Source: Sinimarinibacterium flocculans | GTDB lineage: Bacteria > Pseudomonadota > Gammaproteobacteria > Nevskiales > Nevskiaceae | Direction of reading: 5' to 3' | Length of the DNA stretch: 64,000 bases | Assembly (NCBI RefSeq): GCF_003201205.1 | Contig: NZ_QICN01000003.1 | Span: 186,001 to 250,000, forward strand | The notes under the pieces: generated by a model | Told to the model about the DNA's origin: nothing | Seen by the model: the letters and a program-made list of their open reading frames with translations, nothing else | Database searches by the model: none | Shown: one piece after another, positions 40,601 through 48,149 of the stretch | Position numbering within the stretch: the first letter of the stretch is position 1 | Layout: each line of letters begins with the position of its first letter | Position numbers and translations under genes: made by a program

Positions 40601-41382
40601 AACAGGTTCACGATGTTGCGACCACCGCGCTCGAACACGCGGAAGACGTCACCCGGCGGGGTCGTCTGCCAGCTCGGCAGCGGATAGAGCTTCTCGATGA
40701 CGCCCTTGGCCTTCATGTCCTCGTCGGGCACGACCGGGCCGAGCAGCGTCGTCGCCTCGCCTTCGCGCGAATACGACTCGCCGAGGATGTAGTGCTTGAA
40801 CGGCAGGATGCCGTTGTTGTACGAGGCGCCGCCCCAGAGCATCGCGCCGGTGGCCATGATGCTGCGCTCGGCGGCCTCGATGATCGGCAGGTGGCAGGAG
40901 CCGCAAGCCTCGCGCGCCACGCGGTAGTCGCTCGGATTGACGAAGCGCACGTACTCCGGGCTCTCGCGGTTGAGCAGCGCGTAGCTGTGCTCCGGGTTCG
41001 CCGAGCTGGGCCATTCCCAGGTCTTGGGGAACATCGGCAGCACGTGCGCCTGCGCCAGCATGTCGGCATAGGGGGTGCTGCCCACGTCGAAGCCGTCGGG
41101 CTTCATCACCGTCGCGTTGCCGCCGTGGCAGTCGGTGCAGCCGAGGATCACGCCCGGCTGCCGGTGCATGGTCTTCTGATCCGTTCCGGTATGGCAGGAG
41201 ACGCAGCCGACGCTCTTCGCGTCGGCCACCGCCTGCGCCTGCGAGCGCGGCGCCGGCGGGGCCACCTCGTAGACGATGTCCTGCGGCTTCTCACCGCCGG
41301 CGGCGAGCGCCGGCACATTCGCGAGAGCGGTCATGCTGCCGATCAGTGCGACAGTCAGCTTCATGGCTAGGGCTCTGCTCAT
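37657..41382 (-). CDS. secreted decahaem cytochrome c with C-terminal LVIVD-type propeller
   Basis: 1241-aa exported protein. Signal peptide about 1-28 (ALAA end). Ten CxxCH haem sites at residues 60, 82, 160, 331, 388, 524, 551, 662, 673 and 779. From about 865 to 1190 it holds repeats of the LVIVD type (GEYLYAAQGSDGFEVYDV, DWVYVAADAGIVVLNLADP, YVAAGAEGLGIVDITNPEQP), which form a beta-propeller usually found at cell surfaces. No lipobox, so it is periplasmic or secreted. It is the last gene of the operon, 2 bp after the barrel gene. An alternative ATG at 41364 would shorten it by six residues. Inferred role: outer terminal of an electron conduit. It is not an MtrC/OmcA-type protein by layout. 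Confidence 0.9.
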   Translation of the reverse strand: MSRALAMKLTVALIGSMTALANVPALAAGGEKPQDIVYEVAPPAPRSQAQAVADAKSVGCVSCHTGTDQKTMHRQPGVILGCTDCHGGNATVMKPDGFDVGSTPYADMLAQAHVLPMFPKTWEWPSSANPEHSYALLNRESPEYVRFVNPSDYRVAREACGSCHLPIIEAAERSIMATGAMLWGGASYNNGILPFKHYILGESYSREGEATTLLGPVVPDEDMKAKGVIEKLYPLPSWQTTPPGDVFRVFERGGRNIVNLFAETAVPNVVGTIQRLEEPGRPDQRQSNRGPGTGLRISVPVLNVHKTRLNDPLMWFLGTNDQPGDYRSSGCAACHVVYANDRDPRHSGPYAVAGHTGLSQSADPTIPKNRSGHPLQHQFTSAIPTSQCMSCHMHQPNVFVNSFLGYTMWDYESDAPFMWPVEEKKPSFDEIRKINQRNPEGAAVRGKWGDPEFLKQVSEMNPLLRDTQFADYHGHGWNFRAIFKRDRKGRLLDEDGNIVSDDDPDKFKKAVHMSSIHVDVGMHCVDCHFSQDMHGDGHIYGEVAQAIEIECADCHGTADAYPSLLTSGPAAPEGGNDLSLMRTAFGQLRFEWVNGKLIQRSSVTEGLEWEMSLVKDSVTKGNPHYNEKAARAKTMAANTAKQNWGTDVKPADRAHKEEEMMCVTCHTSWTTSCGGCHLPIEANWKTPDQHYDGTESRNFATYNPQVARDDVFQLGKHGPAKGGRIAPVRSSSALVLSSTNVNREKIYIQQPPVAASGYSSQAFAPHYAHTERKTETKQCEDCHLSKANDNNAIMAQLLLHGTNFMNFIGYNAWLGTDGGVSAVTVTEWDEPQAVIGSYLHRYAYPERYGKHEMRGRELETEHSHGAGDAVNCLQLRGEYLYAAQGSDGFEVYDVNAIANKGFSQRIISAPFSPLGQDIHVKTRNATCVALPSNQPIHPDRNQGELMREINMEQPFHPIYNYALISDSEEGLILVDINTLSDGEPRNNFLERALTWNEGGILNGARHLTVAGDWVYVAADAGIVVLNLADPLQPKVATTIPLQDVRGTAVQFRYLFAVTGKGLQAVDVTQPERPRVVEGALVPFSDAHRVYLVRTYAYVAAGAEGLGIVDITNPEQPLLYQQFNAEGQITDARDVKVGATNASLFAYVADGAQGLKVVQLMSPETQPGFYGFSPDPKPQLIASRRTDRPALAVSEGLHRDRAVDETGGQIAVFGRIGSRPFTLEEQQALYLDEEGKPWFVEN

Positions 41383-41384
41383 GG

Positions 41385-43397
41385 CTACCAGGTCAGCGTC
41401 AGATTGAGGAGGACGGAGTACGGCAACTCGTCGTCGCCGAACAGCGCCTTGTAGCCGTCGCCGGGCAGAAGCACGGCACCGGACGCGCGGAACACCACGT
41501 TCTGCGTGAAGAACGGCCGCCAGATCGTCGCCACCGACAGATCGGTGCCGATGTTGTTGCCCACGTTGGCCTGCTGGCGCGCGGCCTCGATGACCTCGGT
41601 GGTCGCAAAGGCGATCTGGTTGACGTTGGTCGAGATGCGGAACTGCGGCGTCAGGTCGAAGTCCGCACCGACACCGAGAATCACGGTGCCGGGATTGGTG
41701 AAGTTCGACTGCCCCTCTTCCTTGGAACTACGCAAGGTGTTGAGGATGCCGTTGCGGCCGGACAGTGCGACGCCGCCGCCACCGATCAGCGGCACGTTCT
41801 GGCGCACCCAGAAGCTGGTGTCGGCGCCGGCGAACAGCGCGTTCTCGAACACCGCATCGAAGCCGTTCTCGACGTCGTCGTAGGGATCGTCGTCGCCTGA
41901 GGCGTACAGCGCGGTGAAGCGCAGGCGCCGCCAGTCGAAGTCGAAGCCGACTTCGGTCGCCAGCAGGAAGGCGCGGATGTCGGTCGCGCGGTCGACGAAC
42001 ACACCGCGGTCCTGGTCGCCGAACAGCAGGTAGGCCGATCCGGTGAAGTTCAGGCGGCCGAAGTGGCCTTCGCCGTTGAGGCCGGCGTAGTACGCGTCGT
42101 AGTTGCGCGGCTTCTCGATGCCCAGCGACGCCGGACGCTCGATGAACCCGTTGTTGTTGAAGTACAGGCCTTCGTCGCCTTCGCGATTGCGGTTGTAGAG
42201 CAGCACCGCCTCGCTGACCATGCCCAGGACCGGGAAGTCCTGCCAGTAGAAATTGGTGACGAAGACGTCGTCCTTGCGCAGCGGCTTGCCGAGATCGTTC
42301 AGGCCGGAATTGGTGTCCTTCTCGACGCGGCGGAACCAGGCGACGTTGTAGAGGTAGATGTTGTTGTTGCGGTTGCCGAACAGGCGGATGCCGAGCTGCT
42401 CGTCGCGGAACAGGAAACCGCGGAAGTCGGCGTTGAACGGCTGGATACCGACGCGCAGCGAATCGAAGTCGTAGCGCTTGGTCCAGTCCCACAGATGCTT
42501 GTCGATGAACAGGTCCTGCACGCCGATGTGCTGGTCGTCGCGCGTATCGCCCTTGGTCGGATCGATGAACAGCGCGCGGTTCTGCTCGGCAGTCACGCGG
42601 TTGACGTTGAAGACCGGCGTGAAGCGGAACTCCCAGTCCGGCGGCATGAAGGTCGTGTTGCCCTTGTACAGCACCAGGCCGACGCCGAGATTCTGCTGCA
42701 GGATGAGCTGGTCGCCGTCACCGATCAGGCCCGGGGCGCCGGGACGGTTCTCGCCCTGCGGCGCCACCGGCGTCGGCAGGCGCCGCGGTTCGACGACGGT
42801 GTCGGAGATGACCGTGGCGTTGAAGAACCAGTCCTTGCCGATCACCGGCCGGTCGGCCTTGAGCGTGTTCTGGTTGTACGGGTCGTACCACGGATAGTCG
42901 GTGACCCCGAGCGCGCGCGTGAGCTGCCAGCGATCCGGCACGACCTCCTTGCGGAACTCGGCATCGGCGCCGGGCTTGGCCACCGGCTTGAGCCCGCTGG
43001 CGCGGTTGGGCGAGAACGGCACGCGCTGACCGCGCGCCGGAGCACCCGGCTCGGCCCGCTCGCCGCTGGCATCCGGACGCGTGTAGTCCGGCTGGCCGGG
43101 ACGACGACGCCCCTGGACGGCCGGCTGCGTCGCGGCAGCAGGTACCGGCTTGGCCGGCGCCGGCGCCTCTGCGCGGGCCGGTGCCTCGCCGGGGCGGCGA
43201 CGGTCGACCCCGATGCTCGGTGCCGGCAGGGGCGCCGGCCGCGGCGTGGCCGTCGGCTGCGGCAGTACGTCGGCGGGCAGCTGGGTGTCACGCTCGGCGC
43301 GATCGCCCGGGCGCCGGCGTTCCTCCTGCGCCTGCGCGCCCACGGCGCACAGCGAGAGCAGCAGGACCGCGCAGATCGAGAGGCGCTTAGAGACCAT
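41385..43397 (-). CDS. large outer-membrane beta-barrel with RRRPG-repeat N-terminal tail
   Basis: 670-aa exported protein with signal peptide 1-24 (AQAQ). Residues 25-150 form a Pro/Arg-rich disordered tail with three RRRPG motifs at 27-31, 66-70 and 97-101. From about 160 on it has alternating hydrophobic strands with acidic loops, ending in LNLTLTW, an aromatic C-terminal outer-membrane signal. The size fits a barrel of 18 or more strands. DWEFRFTPVFNVN and similar strands recall uncharacterised outer-membrane proteins next to multihaem cytochromes. The start overlaps the HbpS-like gene by 11 bp. Inferred role: porin sheath through which haem proteins pass electrons, as MtrB does, although I see no MtrB signature CxxC. 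Confidence 0.82.
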   Translation of the reverse strand: MVSKRLSICAVLLLSLCAVGAQAQEERRRPGDRAERDTQLPADVLPQPTATPRPAPLPAPSIGVDRRRPGEAPARAEAPAPAKPVPAAATQPAVQGRRRPGQPDYTRPDASGERAEPGAPARGQRVPFSPNRASGLKPVAKPGADAEFRKEVVPDRWQLTRALGVTDYPWYDPYNQNTLKADRPVIGKDWFFNATVISDTVVEPRRLPTPVAPQGENRPGAPGLIGDGDQLILQQNLGVGLVLYKGNTTFMPPDWEFRFTPVFNVNRVTAEQNRALFIDPTKGDTRDDQHIGVQDLFIDKHLWDWTKRYDFDSLRVGIQPFNADFRGFLFRDEQLGIRLFGNRNNNIYLYNVAWFRRVEKDTNSGLNDLGKPLRKDDVFVTNFYWQDFPVLGMVSEAVLLYNRNREGDEGLYFNNNGFIERPASLGIEKPRNYDAYYAGLNGEGHFGRLNFTGSAYLLFGDQDRGVFVDRATDIRAFLLATEVGFDFDWRRLRFTALYASGDDDPYDDVENGFDAVFENALFAGADTSFWVRQNVPLIGGGGVALSGRNGILNTLRSSKEEGQSNFTNPGTVILGVGADFDLTPQFRISTNVNQIAFATTEVIEAARQQANVGNNIGTDLSVATIWRPFFTQNVVFRASGAVLLPGDGYKALFGDDELPYSVLLNLTLTW

Positions 43398-45534
43398 CGC
43401 AAACCCCCTGTTCGTCCGAATCCAGGAACGGGGTCTGCGGACAGATCACGTAGCGCAGGTTGACGCCGAAACCGGCGGGGGCGAGCTGGTCGGCCCGGAC
43501 CGGGATCGGCGCATTGTTGATGCTGCCGGGCCCAAGCTCCTTGCCGACCTGGTCGATCGCGAGAAACGGCAGGAAGTCATCCTGTTCGAGACCGTCGCCC
43601 GACAGGCCGATGGCGCCGATCAGCTCACCACCGCGATAGATCGGGAAACCGCCGGCGAACAGCGTGATGCCGTTGCGCAGTTCCGGCACATCGTTCACCT
43701 GCTCCGGCGCACCGCCGAGGATGTCGCTGATCGGGTTGTACCCGGTGCAGCCGGTACCGACCGACGGATCGCCCGGATCGGCCGGCAGGTCGGTGGGCGC
43801 AGCGCCGAGCACGAAGGCGAGATGGCGGATGATCGCGTTGTAGACCAGATCCAGTTCGAGCCCGGTCGAGAAGATGCTCCATTCGCCCACCGGCTTGGAC
43901 AGCGGCCCGGGCGGGTTGCCCTCGACGTCGTCCGGGTAGAACGGCCGGCCGATGTTGCCGATCGCGCGCGTCGAGAACGCGTTGTCGCCGAACTCGATGT
44001 CGAGGAAGTTGCGGAAGTTGTCCGCGTATTGACCGATGTCCTCGCGACGCAGCGTCGGCGGATCCGGCAGGACGCTGCCCGGCGCCGGCGGGCCGACGTT
44101 GACGTATTCGGCCGGCGGCAGCGCTGCGAGCTTCGCGGCACCGCCGGTCTTGGAGAAGAACAGGGCGCTGCGCGCCTTCTGCGCGTTGACGTCGATGGCG
44201 TCGACGAGCGCGTCGCGGGTGCGTGCGGCACCGACGATGTCGCCATTGACGTCGACGATGACCAGATGGATGCCCGCCGGCGAGCCCAGCGGCTTGCGGA
44301 CTTGGCTGCGCGTGCGGTTGGCCAGCGCGACGGACTTCACCAGCAGCGCCTCGACCTCGGCCTGCGTGAGACCGTTGGCGCCGGCACCCGCCTGCGCCGG
44401 AAAGCGGTTCTGGTTGTTCTGATCGACGATCACGAAGCCGTCGACGGCGGCCAGCCCCGGCGCATCGGTGACGGTATCGGCGGCGCGGATGCCGGAGTCC
44501 GCCAGACCGAAGCGCGTGCCGGCAGCGACCTGTGCGTTGGCATACCCGCGAATGGCGATCAGGCCGTCGCCGTCGTCGAGCGGCGGCAGGGGGTCGAAGG
44601 CCGGCGTCTGCTGGCCCAGGAGCTGATCCAGCGTCAGCAGATCGTCGAAATCCACGTCGGCGAAGCGCAGCGTCTTGCCCTCGACGGTGATCACGTCGGC
44701 GCGCCGGTCGCGCGGCGCGGCATAACCGAAGGTGGCCGCGGTGGCGATGATCTCGTCGATGTTGCCGTTGGGGTCCGTGTCGAGATCGTTGTCGATGACG
44801 ACCTTGTCGACGCCGTAGACGCCATCGGCGATCACGCCGACGGCACCGACGGTCACGCCGGCCTTGAACAGTGGCAGGCCGCCGGGATCGGCAGCGAAGC
44901 CGATCGCCGAACGATGCGGGCCCGGGTCGGGGCCGATGCCGTTGAAGCGACGCGAGATGTCCGAGCACGGCAGCTGGCTGATCTGCACACCGAACAGCGG
45001 GCCGCCGGGCGTGCTGCCCTCGCCCGGGTTGAAGTTCTCCTGGATGATCTGCCCGGCGGTACGCGAGGTGAACGCGTTGCCTTCGGAGGAGAAGTACATC
45101 GAGGTCAGCGCCTTGGCGAGCGCGCCGAGTTCCGACGGCACGATGCCGACGTTGTCGACACCGCCGCTGACGAGCGCACCGGTGCGACGATCGATGCCGG
45201 AAGTGATGTTGATCAGCGCCGGCGCACCGGGCATGCGGTAGGCGGCGAGGATGTTGCCGACGCGGTCGGTGACGACGAAGGTCGCCGGCCGGTTGCGCGC
45301 ACCGGCCTCGGCGACGCCCTGCGCGATGATGCGCTGCACGTCCGCCACTTCGAGGCGTTGCGGATTGTCGGTCTGACAGAAACCGGTGCACGGCGCCTGC
45401 CCCGGCACCAGCCCGATGCCGGTGACGTTGTCAGGTCGATCTCCCCCGGAACAGCTCCCCAGTAACAACGCGGTGATGGCCCCCGCCAGCGCTGCCCCCG
45501 AAGACTTACTGCCCCATTTCCAGCGTCTGCCCAT
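43387..45534 (-). CDS. lipoprotein with two HbpS/GlcG-like (haem-degrading family) domains
   Basis: 715-aa lipoprotein with lipobox LLLGSC, Cys28. Two divergent copies of the HbpS/GlcG (DUF336) fold are visible. The N-terminal copy, about 55-300, has VQRIIAQGVAEAGA, ATFVVTDRVGNILAAYRMPG and GVTVGAVGVIADG. The C-terminal copy, about 400-660, has HLVIVDVNGDIVGAART, ALFFSKTG and the diagnostic ITLFAGGFPIYRGGELIGAIGLSG. HbpS binds haem and senses redox stress in Streptomyces. Here a haem-handling or electron-transfer-complex role is inferred from the cytochrome neighbours. Start ATG 45532-45534 with AGGGAG upstream, overlapping the FHA-decahaem gene by 29 bp in another frame; it also overlaps the barrel gene by 11 bp. 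Confidence 0.85.
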   Translation of the reverse strand: MGRRWKWGSKSSGAALAGAITALLLGSCSGGDRPDNVTGIGLVPGQAPCTGFCQTDNPQRLEVADVQRIIAQGVAEAGARNRPATFVVTDRVGNILAAYRMPGAPALINITSGIDRRTGALVSGGVDNVGIVPSELGALAKALTSMYFSSEGNAFTSRTAGQIIQENFNPGEGSTPGGPLFGVQISQLPCSDISRRFNGIGPDPGPHRSAIGFAADPGGLPLFKAGVTVGAVGVIADGVYGVDKVVIDNDLDTDPNGNIDEIIATAATFGYAAPRDRRADVITVEGKTLRFADVDFDDLLTLDQLLGQQTPAFDPLPPLDDGDGLIAIRGYANAQVAAGTRFGLADSGIRAADTVTDAPGLAAVDGFVIVDQNNQNRFPAQAGAGANGLTQAEVEALLVKSVALANRTRSQVRKPLGSPAGIHLVIVDVNGDIVGAARTRDALVDAIDVNAQKARSALFFSKTGGAAKLAALPPAEYVNVGPPAPGSVLPDPPTLRREDIGQYADNFRNFLDIEFGDNAFSTRAIGNIGRPFYPDDVEGNPPGPLSKPVGEWSIFSTGLELDLVYNAIIRHLAFVLGAAPTDLPADPGDPSVGTGCTGYNPISDILGGAPEQVNDVPELRNGITLFAGGFPIYRGGELIGAIGLSGDGLEQDDFLPFLAIDQVGKELGPGSINNAPIPVRADQLAPAGFGVNLRYVICPQTPFLDSDEQGVCDGL

Positions 45535-47140
45535 TTGCAAGTTCTCCCTTGAACTTGCTCATCGTCAGATCCACCGCCTGATGAAAGCGGTGGCAGTCGA
45601 TGCAGGTGGATTGGATACTTGCGGACGAATCTACCCCGCCATGGCAGGCACGACAAGACTCGATCTGCGGTAACAACAGGTCATTTGAGTCCCCGCTCAC
45701 ACTTGCCGCGTGGCAACTGTCGCAGGCAACCCACTGATGCGGTTCGTGCGTGAAACGCGCTTTCGGCATCCACGTCTTGCGCAGCAGCGGCTCGCGCACG
45801 CGCGCGAACTGATTCTCTTTCGCCCTGTCGATCTCGTGGCACTTCGCGCAGACGCGCCGCTCGAATACTTCCTCGATCTGGTCCGGTGCACTGCCCGGTT
45901 CGCCGCGGTCGGCGCGCTCGCCTGGCCGGCGCCGGTCGGAGACCGGATCCGGCTCGGTTGCCGCCACCGGTGTCATGCCGACCGCGCTCTCGAGCAGCGT
46001 ACGCACCGCATCGGTATCGCCATGCGGCAACCGGAACGGCAGCCCGCCGACGTCGACGTCGAGCTGGTGACAACGCTGGCAGTCGGTCTCGAAACGCATC
46101 GGCTCGAAGCCGACCGCACCCGGGCCGGGACGATGACAGTCGTCGCACTGCAGCACCTCCGGCCCGTCCGGACCACGCACGCCGCGGGCATCCAGGTGCA
46201 GGTCGTGCGGATAGATCAGGCCGGAGACGTCCTCGGTGCTCTCGTCGAGCAGGGCGCGCAGCGACTGCGGACCGGTTTCGGTCATCGTCGTCGCGGTGAC
46301 GCGGAATGCCGGATGGCCGTCGGCGAAGTCGAAGACCGCAGGCGCGTCGCGCAGCGCGGCGAAATCCTGCGGCCGCTCGTGACAGTCCGCACACAGGGCC
46401 GGATGCTGCGGCAGCACGGCGTGGGTGTCGCCGTGCTCGAAGTGGCAGCTCGCGCAGGTCTGGCCGTCGAGACCCGAATCGTGCATCGACTGCGCGTCGT
46501 CGCCGTGATGGGTGACCGCGGCGTGGCACTGCAGGCAGGACTCGTCGCGCACACGCACGAACAGCCGATCGTGACAGGCGCCGCACTCGACACCGAACTG
46601 CAGATGCGCGTTGCTGATCTGCCCGGACGTCCACCAGCGGTCGCTCGGCATCCAGTCGCCGACCCAGGCGGGCGGCGACACCGCGCGCAGGATCAGCGGC
46701 ACGACCAGGCACACGAGCAGCACCAGCACGGCGCCGATCACCGCCGGCCGCCGCTGACGCCAGCCCGCTTCGCCGAGCGTCGTCGTCGCATCGTCGCCGG
46801 CGCCGGCCTGGTCGGGATCGCGTTCGCGCACCTCGAGCATCAGGCCACCGCTTTCGGTGATCGAGACACGGACGCGGTGACCGCCGACCTGCAGTTCGTC
46901 CCCGGGCGCCAGCACCGCCGTGCGCTGCCCGACGAGACCGTTGACGATGACGTCGACGGTGCTCAGACAATCGAGCTGCAGCGTCAGGCTCGTCGCCGGC
47001 GTCAGGCGCAGGTGATGCAGCGCGACCAGCAGACCGGGAAGCTGGATCGTGTTGTCGGTCGCGCGGCCGATGGTGATGGCGCCGCTGACCGTCTGTTCCG
47101 TCTTCGCGCCGTCCGGCGCATGGCGTCTGACCAGAATCAT
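45506..47140 (-). CDS. inner-membrane FHA-TM-decahaem cytochrome
   Basis: 544-aa protein without a signal peptide. Residues 1-105 resemble an FHA domain (TIGRATDNTIQLPG, VALHHLRL, VIVNG); the usual Ser before the His is Ala40. One membrane helix spans 132-154. Residues 186-517 carry ten CxxCH sites at 186, 202, 229, 250, 332, 354, 431, 473, 496 and 513, so the haem part is periplasmic and the FHA part cytoplasmic. An RRRPG motif at 403-407 matches those in the barrel two genes downstream. Such an FHA-multihaem fusion is not a family I can name. Inferred role: tethered periplasmic electron carrier whose cytoplasmic end docks a phosphoprotein. It starts 13 bp after the cytochrome b-like gene. 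Confidence 0.88.
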   Translation of the reverse strand: MILVRRHAPDGAKTEQTVSGAITIGRATDNTIQLPGLLVALHHLRLTPATSLTLQLDCLSTVDVIVNGLVGQRTAVLAPGDELQVGGHRVRVSITESGGLMLEVRERDPDQAGAGDDATTTLGEAGWRQRRPAVIGAVLVLLVCLVVPLILRAVSPPAWVGDWMPSDRWWTSGQISNAHLQFGVECGACHDRLFVRVRDESCLQCHAAVTHHGDDAQSMHDSGLDGQTCASCHFEHGDTHAVLPQHPALCADCHERPQDFAALRDAPAVFDFADGHPAFRVTATTMTETGPQSLRALLDESTEDVSGLIYPHDLHLDARGVRGPDGPEVLQCDDCHRPGPGAVGFEPMRFETDCQRCHQLDVDVGGLPFRLPHGDTDAVRTLLESAVGMTPVAATEPDPVSDRRRPGERADRGEPGSAPDQIEEVFERRVCAKCHEIDRAKENQFARVREPLLRKTWMPKARFTHEPHQWVACDSCHAASVSGDSNDLLLPQIESCRACHGGVDSSASIQSTCIDCHRFHQAVDLTMSKFKGELANGQTLEMGQ

Positions 47141-47153
47141 GTCCGGTTCGCGC

Positions 47154-48149
47154 TCACCAGTAGAGGAAGACGGTCACGATGTGCACCAGCAGCGCCGCCA
47201 GCAGCGCGACGGTCAGCGGCACGTGCACGTACAGCCAGACGGCAAGGCGCGAACGCAACGTGATGTCGCGGTTGACCTTGTCGAGCAGCGCCTTGCGCTT
47301 GGCGATCGTCTGCAACAGTTTCTGCAGATTCTCGGAAGCCTTGTCGCCGCCCCGCGCCGCGCCGGCGGCGAAGATCTGATCGGCCACGAAGGCGATCGTC
47401 GCCTGGCGACCGCCGCGTTGCGGCATCGCGCCGGCGGCTGCCTGCGCCTGCAGCTGCGTGCGCTTGACCTTGAAGAACTGGTCCAGGCCACCGGCCTCTC
47501 CGGGGGACCGGTAGCGGCCGCTGAGCTGCTCCCATGCGCTGCCGCCGATGCGTACCTTGCCGACCGAGCGCGCGACCACCGCATGCGTCTCCGGATCGAT
47601 GCGGTCGGCCAGCGACAGCGCGGACTCGTTGAGCTGGTGGATCTCCTGCAGCATCGCGCGGAATTCCATCTCGTTGCGGTTAGCGGTGACCTGCCGCGGC
47701 AGCACCGAGTACGCGAGAATGCCGTAGATGCCGCTGACGATGACCAGCATCATCAGCACCCAGGCCAGCGTATGGACGTTGAGCCCGAGCTGGAATCCGG
47801 TGTGCAGCGTGGCGACCACGATCAGCGACAGACCCAGGTACACGTGTGCCGACACCCAGGCCTGCACCGGCGCGCGGCCTTCGCGGAACTGGCGCTTGCG
47901 CACGCCGAACCAGGCCAGCCAGACGATCAGCGCCGCGCCCAGCGTGCCCAAGCCATAGCCGAGCCAGGTGCTGCCGCTGCTGCCTTCGATCGGGTCGTGC
48001 CAGGCATAGAGCACGAACGACAGCGCACACAACGCAACCGCCACCTTCAGGTAGAAGGCGTTGCGATAGACGAGAAAGGACTCGTGCCGTGCGGGACCGC
48101 TGCGCTCGCCGCCGCGCAGCCGGGCGAACCACGCGCTAACGCCCGCCAC
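47154..48149 (-). CDS. membrane protein with di-haem cytochrome b-like His pairs
   Basis: 331-aa membrane protein with about five helices (near 33-50, 61-83, 97-120, 125-150 and 303-331) and a long soluble loop of about 150 residues between the fourth and fifth. His102 and His116 lie 14 residues apart in one helix, and His309 and His323 lie 14 apart in the last helix. This 14-residue spacing is that of the bis-His ligands of the two haems in bc1/b6f cytochrome b. I infer a di-haem b-type quinol- or quinone-reactive subunit, but the family is not recognised. Start: GTG 48147-48149, overlapping the flavoprotein gene by 14 bp, with GAGG upstream. Confidence 0.75.
   Translation of the reverse strand: MAGVSAWFARLRGGERSGPARHESFLVYRNAFYLKVAVALCALSFVLYAWHDPIEGSSGSTWLGYGLGTLGAALIVWLAWFGVRKRQFREGRAPVQAWVSAHVYLGLSLIVVATLHTGFQLGLNVHTLAWVLMMLVIVSGIYGILAYSVLPRQVTANRNEMEFRAMLQEIHQLNESALSLADRIDPETHAVVARSVGKVRIGGSAWEQLSGRYRSPGEAGGLDQFFKVKRTQLQAQAAAGAMPQRGGRQATIAFVADQIFAAGAARGGDKASENLQKLLQTIAKRKALLDKVNRDITLRSRLAVWLYVHVPLTVALLAALLVHIVTVFLYW

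Noticed and set aside
38122-41370. Long plus-strand frame (over 1000 codons) opposite the decahaem cytochrome
   Set aside because: It mirrors the codon pattern of the real gene. The minus strand has a signal peptide and ten CxxCH motifs, while the plus-strand product looks like no protein family.
41385-43397. Direct MtrB/PioB orthologue
   Set aside because: Size is similar but I see no N-terminal CxxC and no recognisable strand signature; only an analogous role is proposed.
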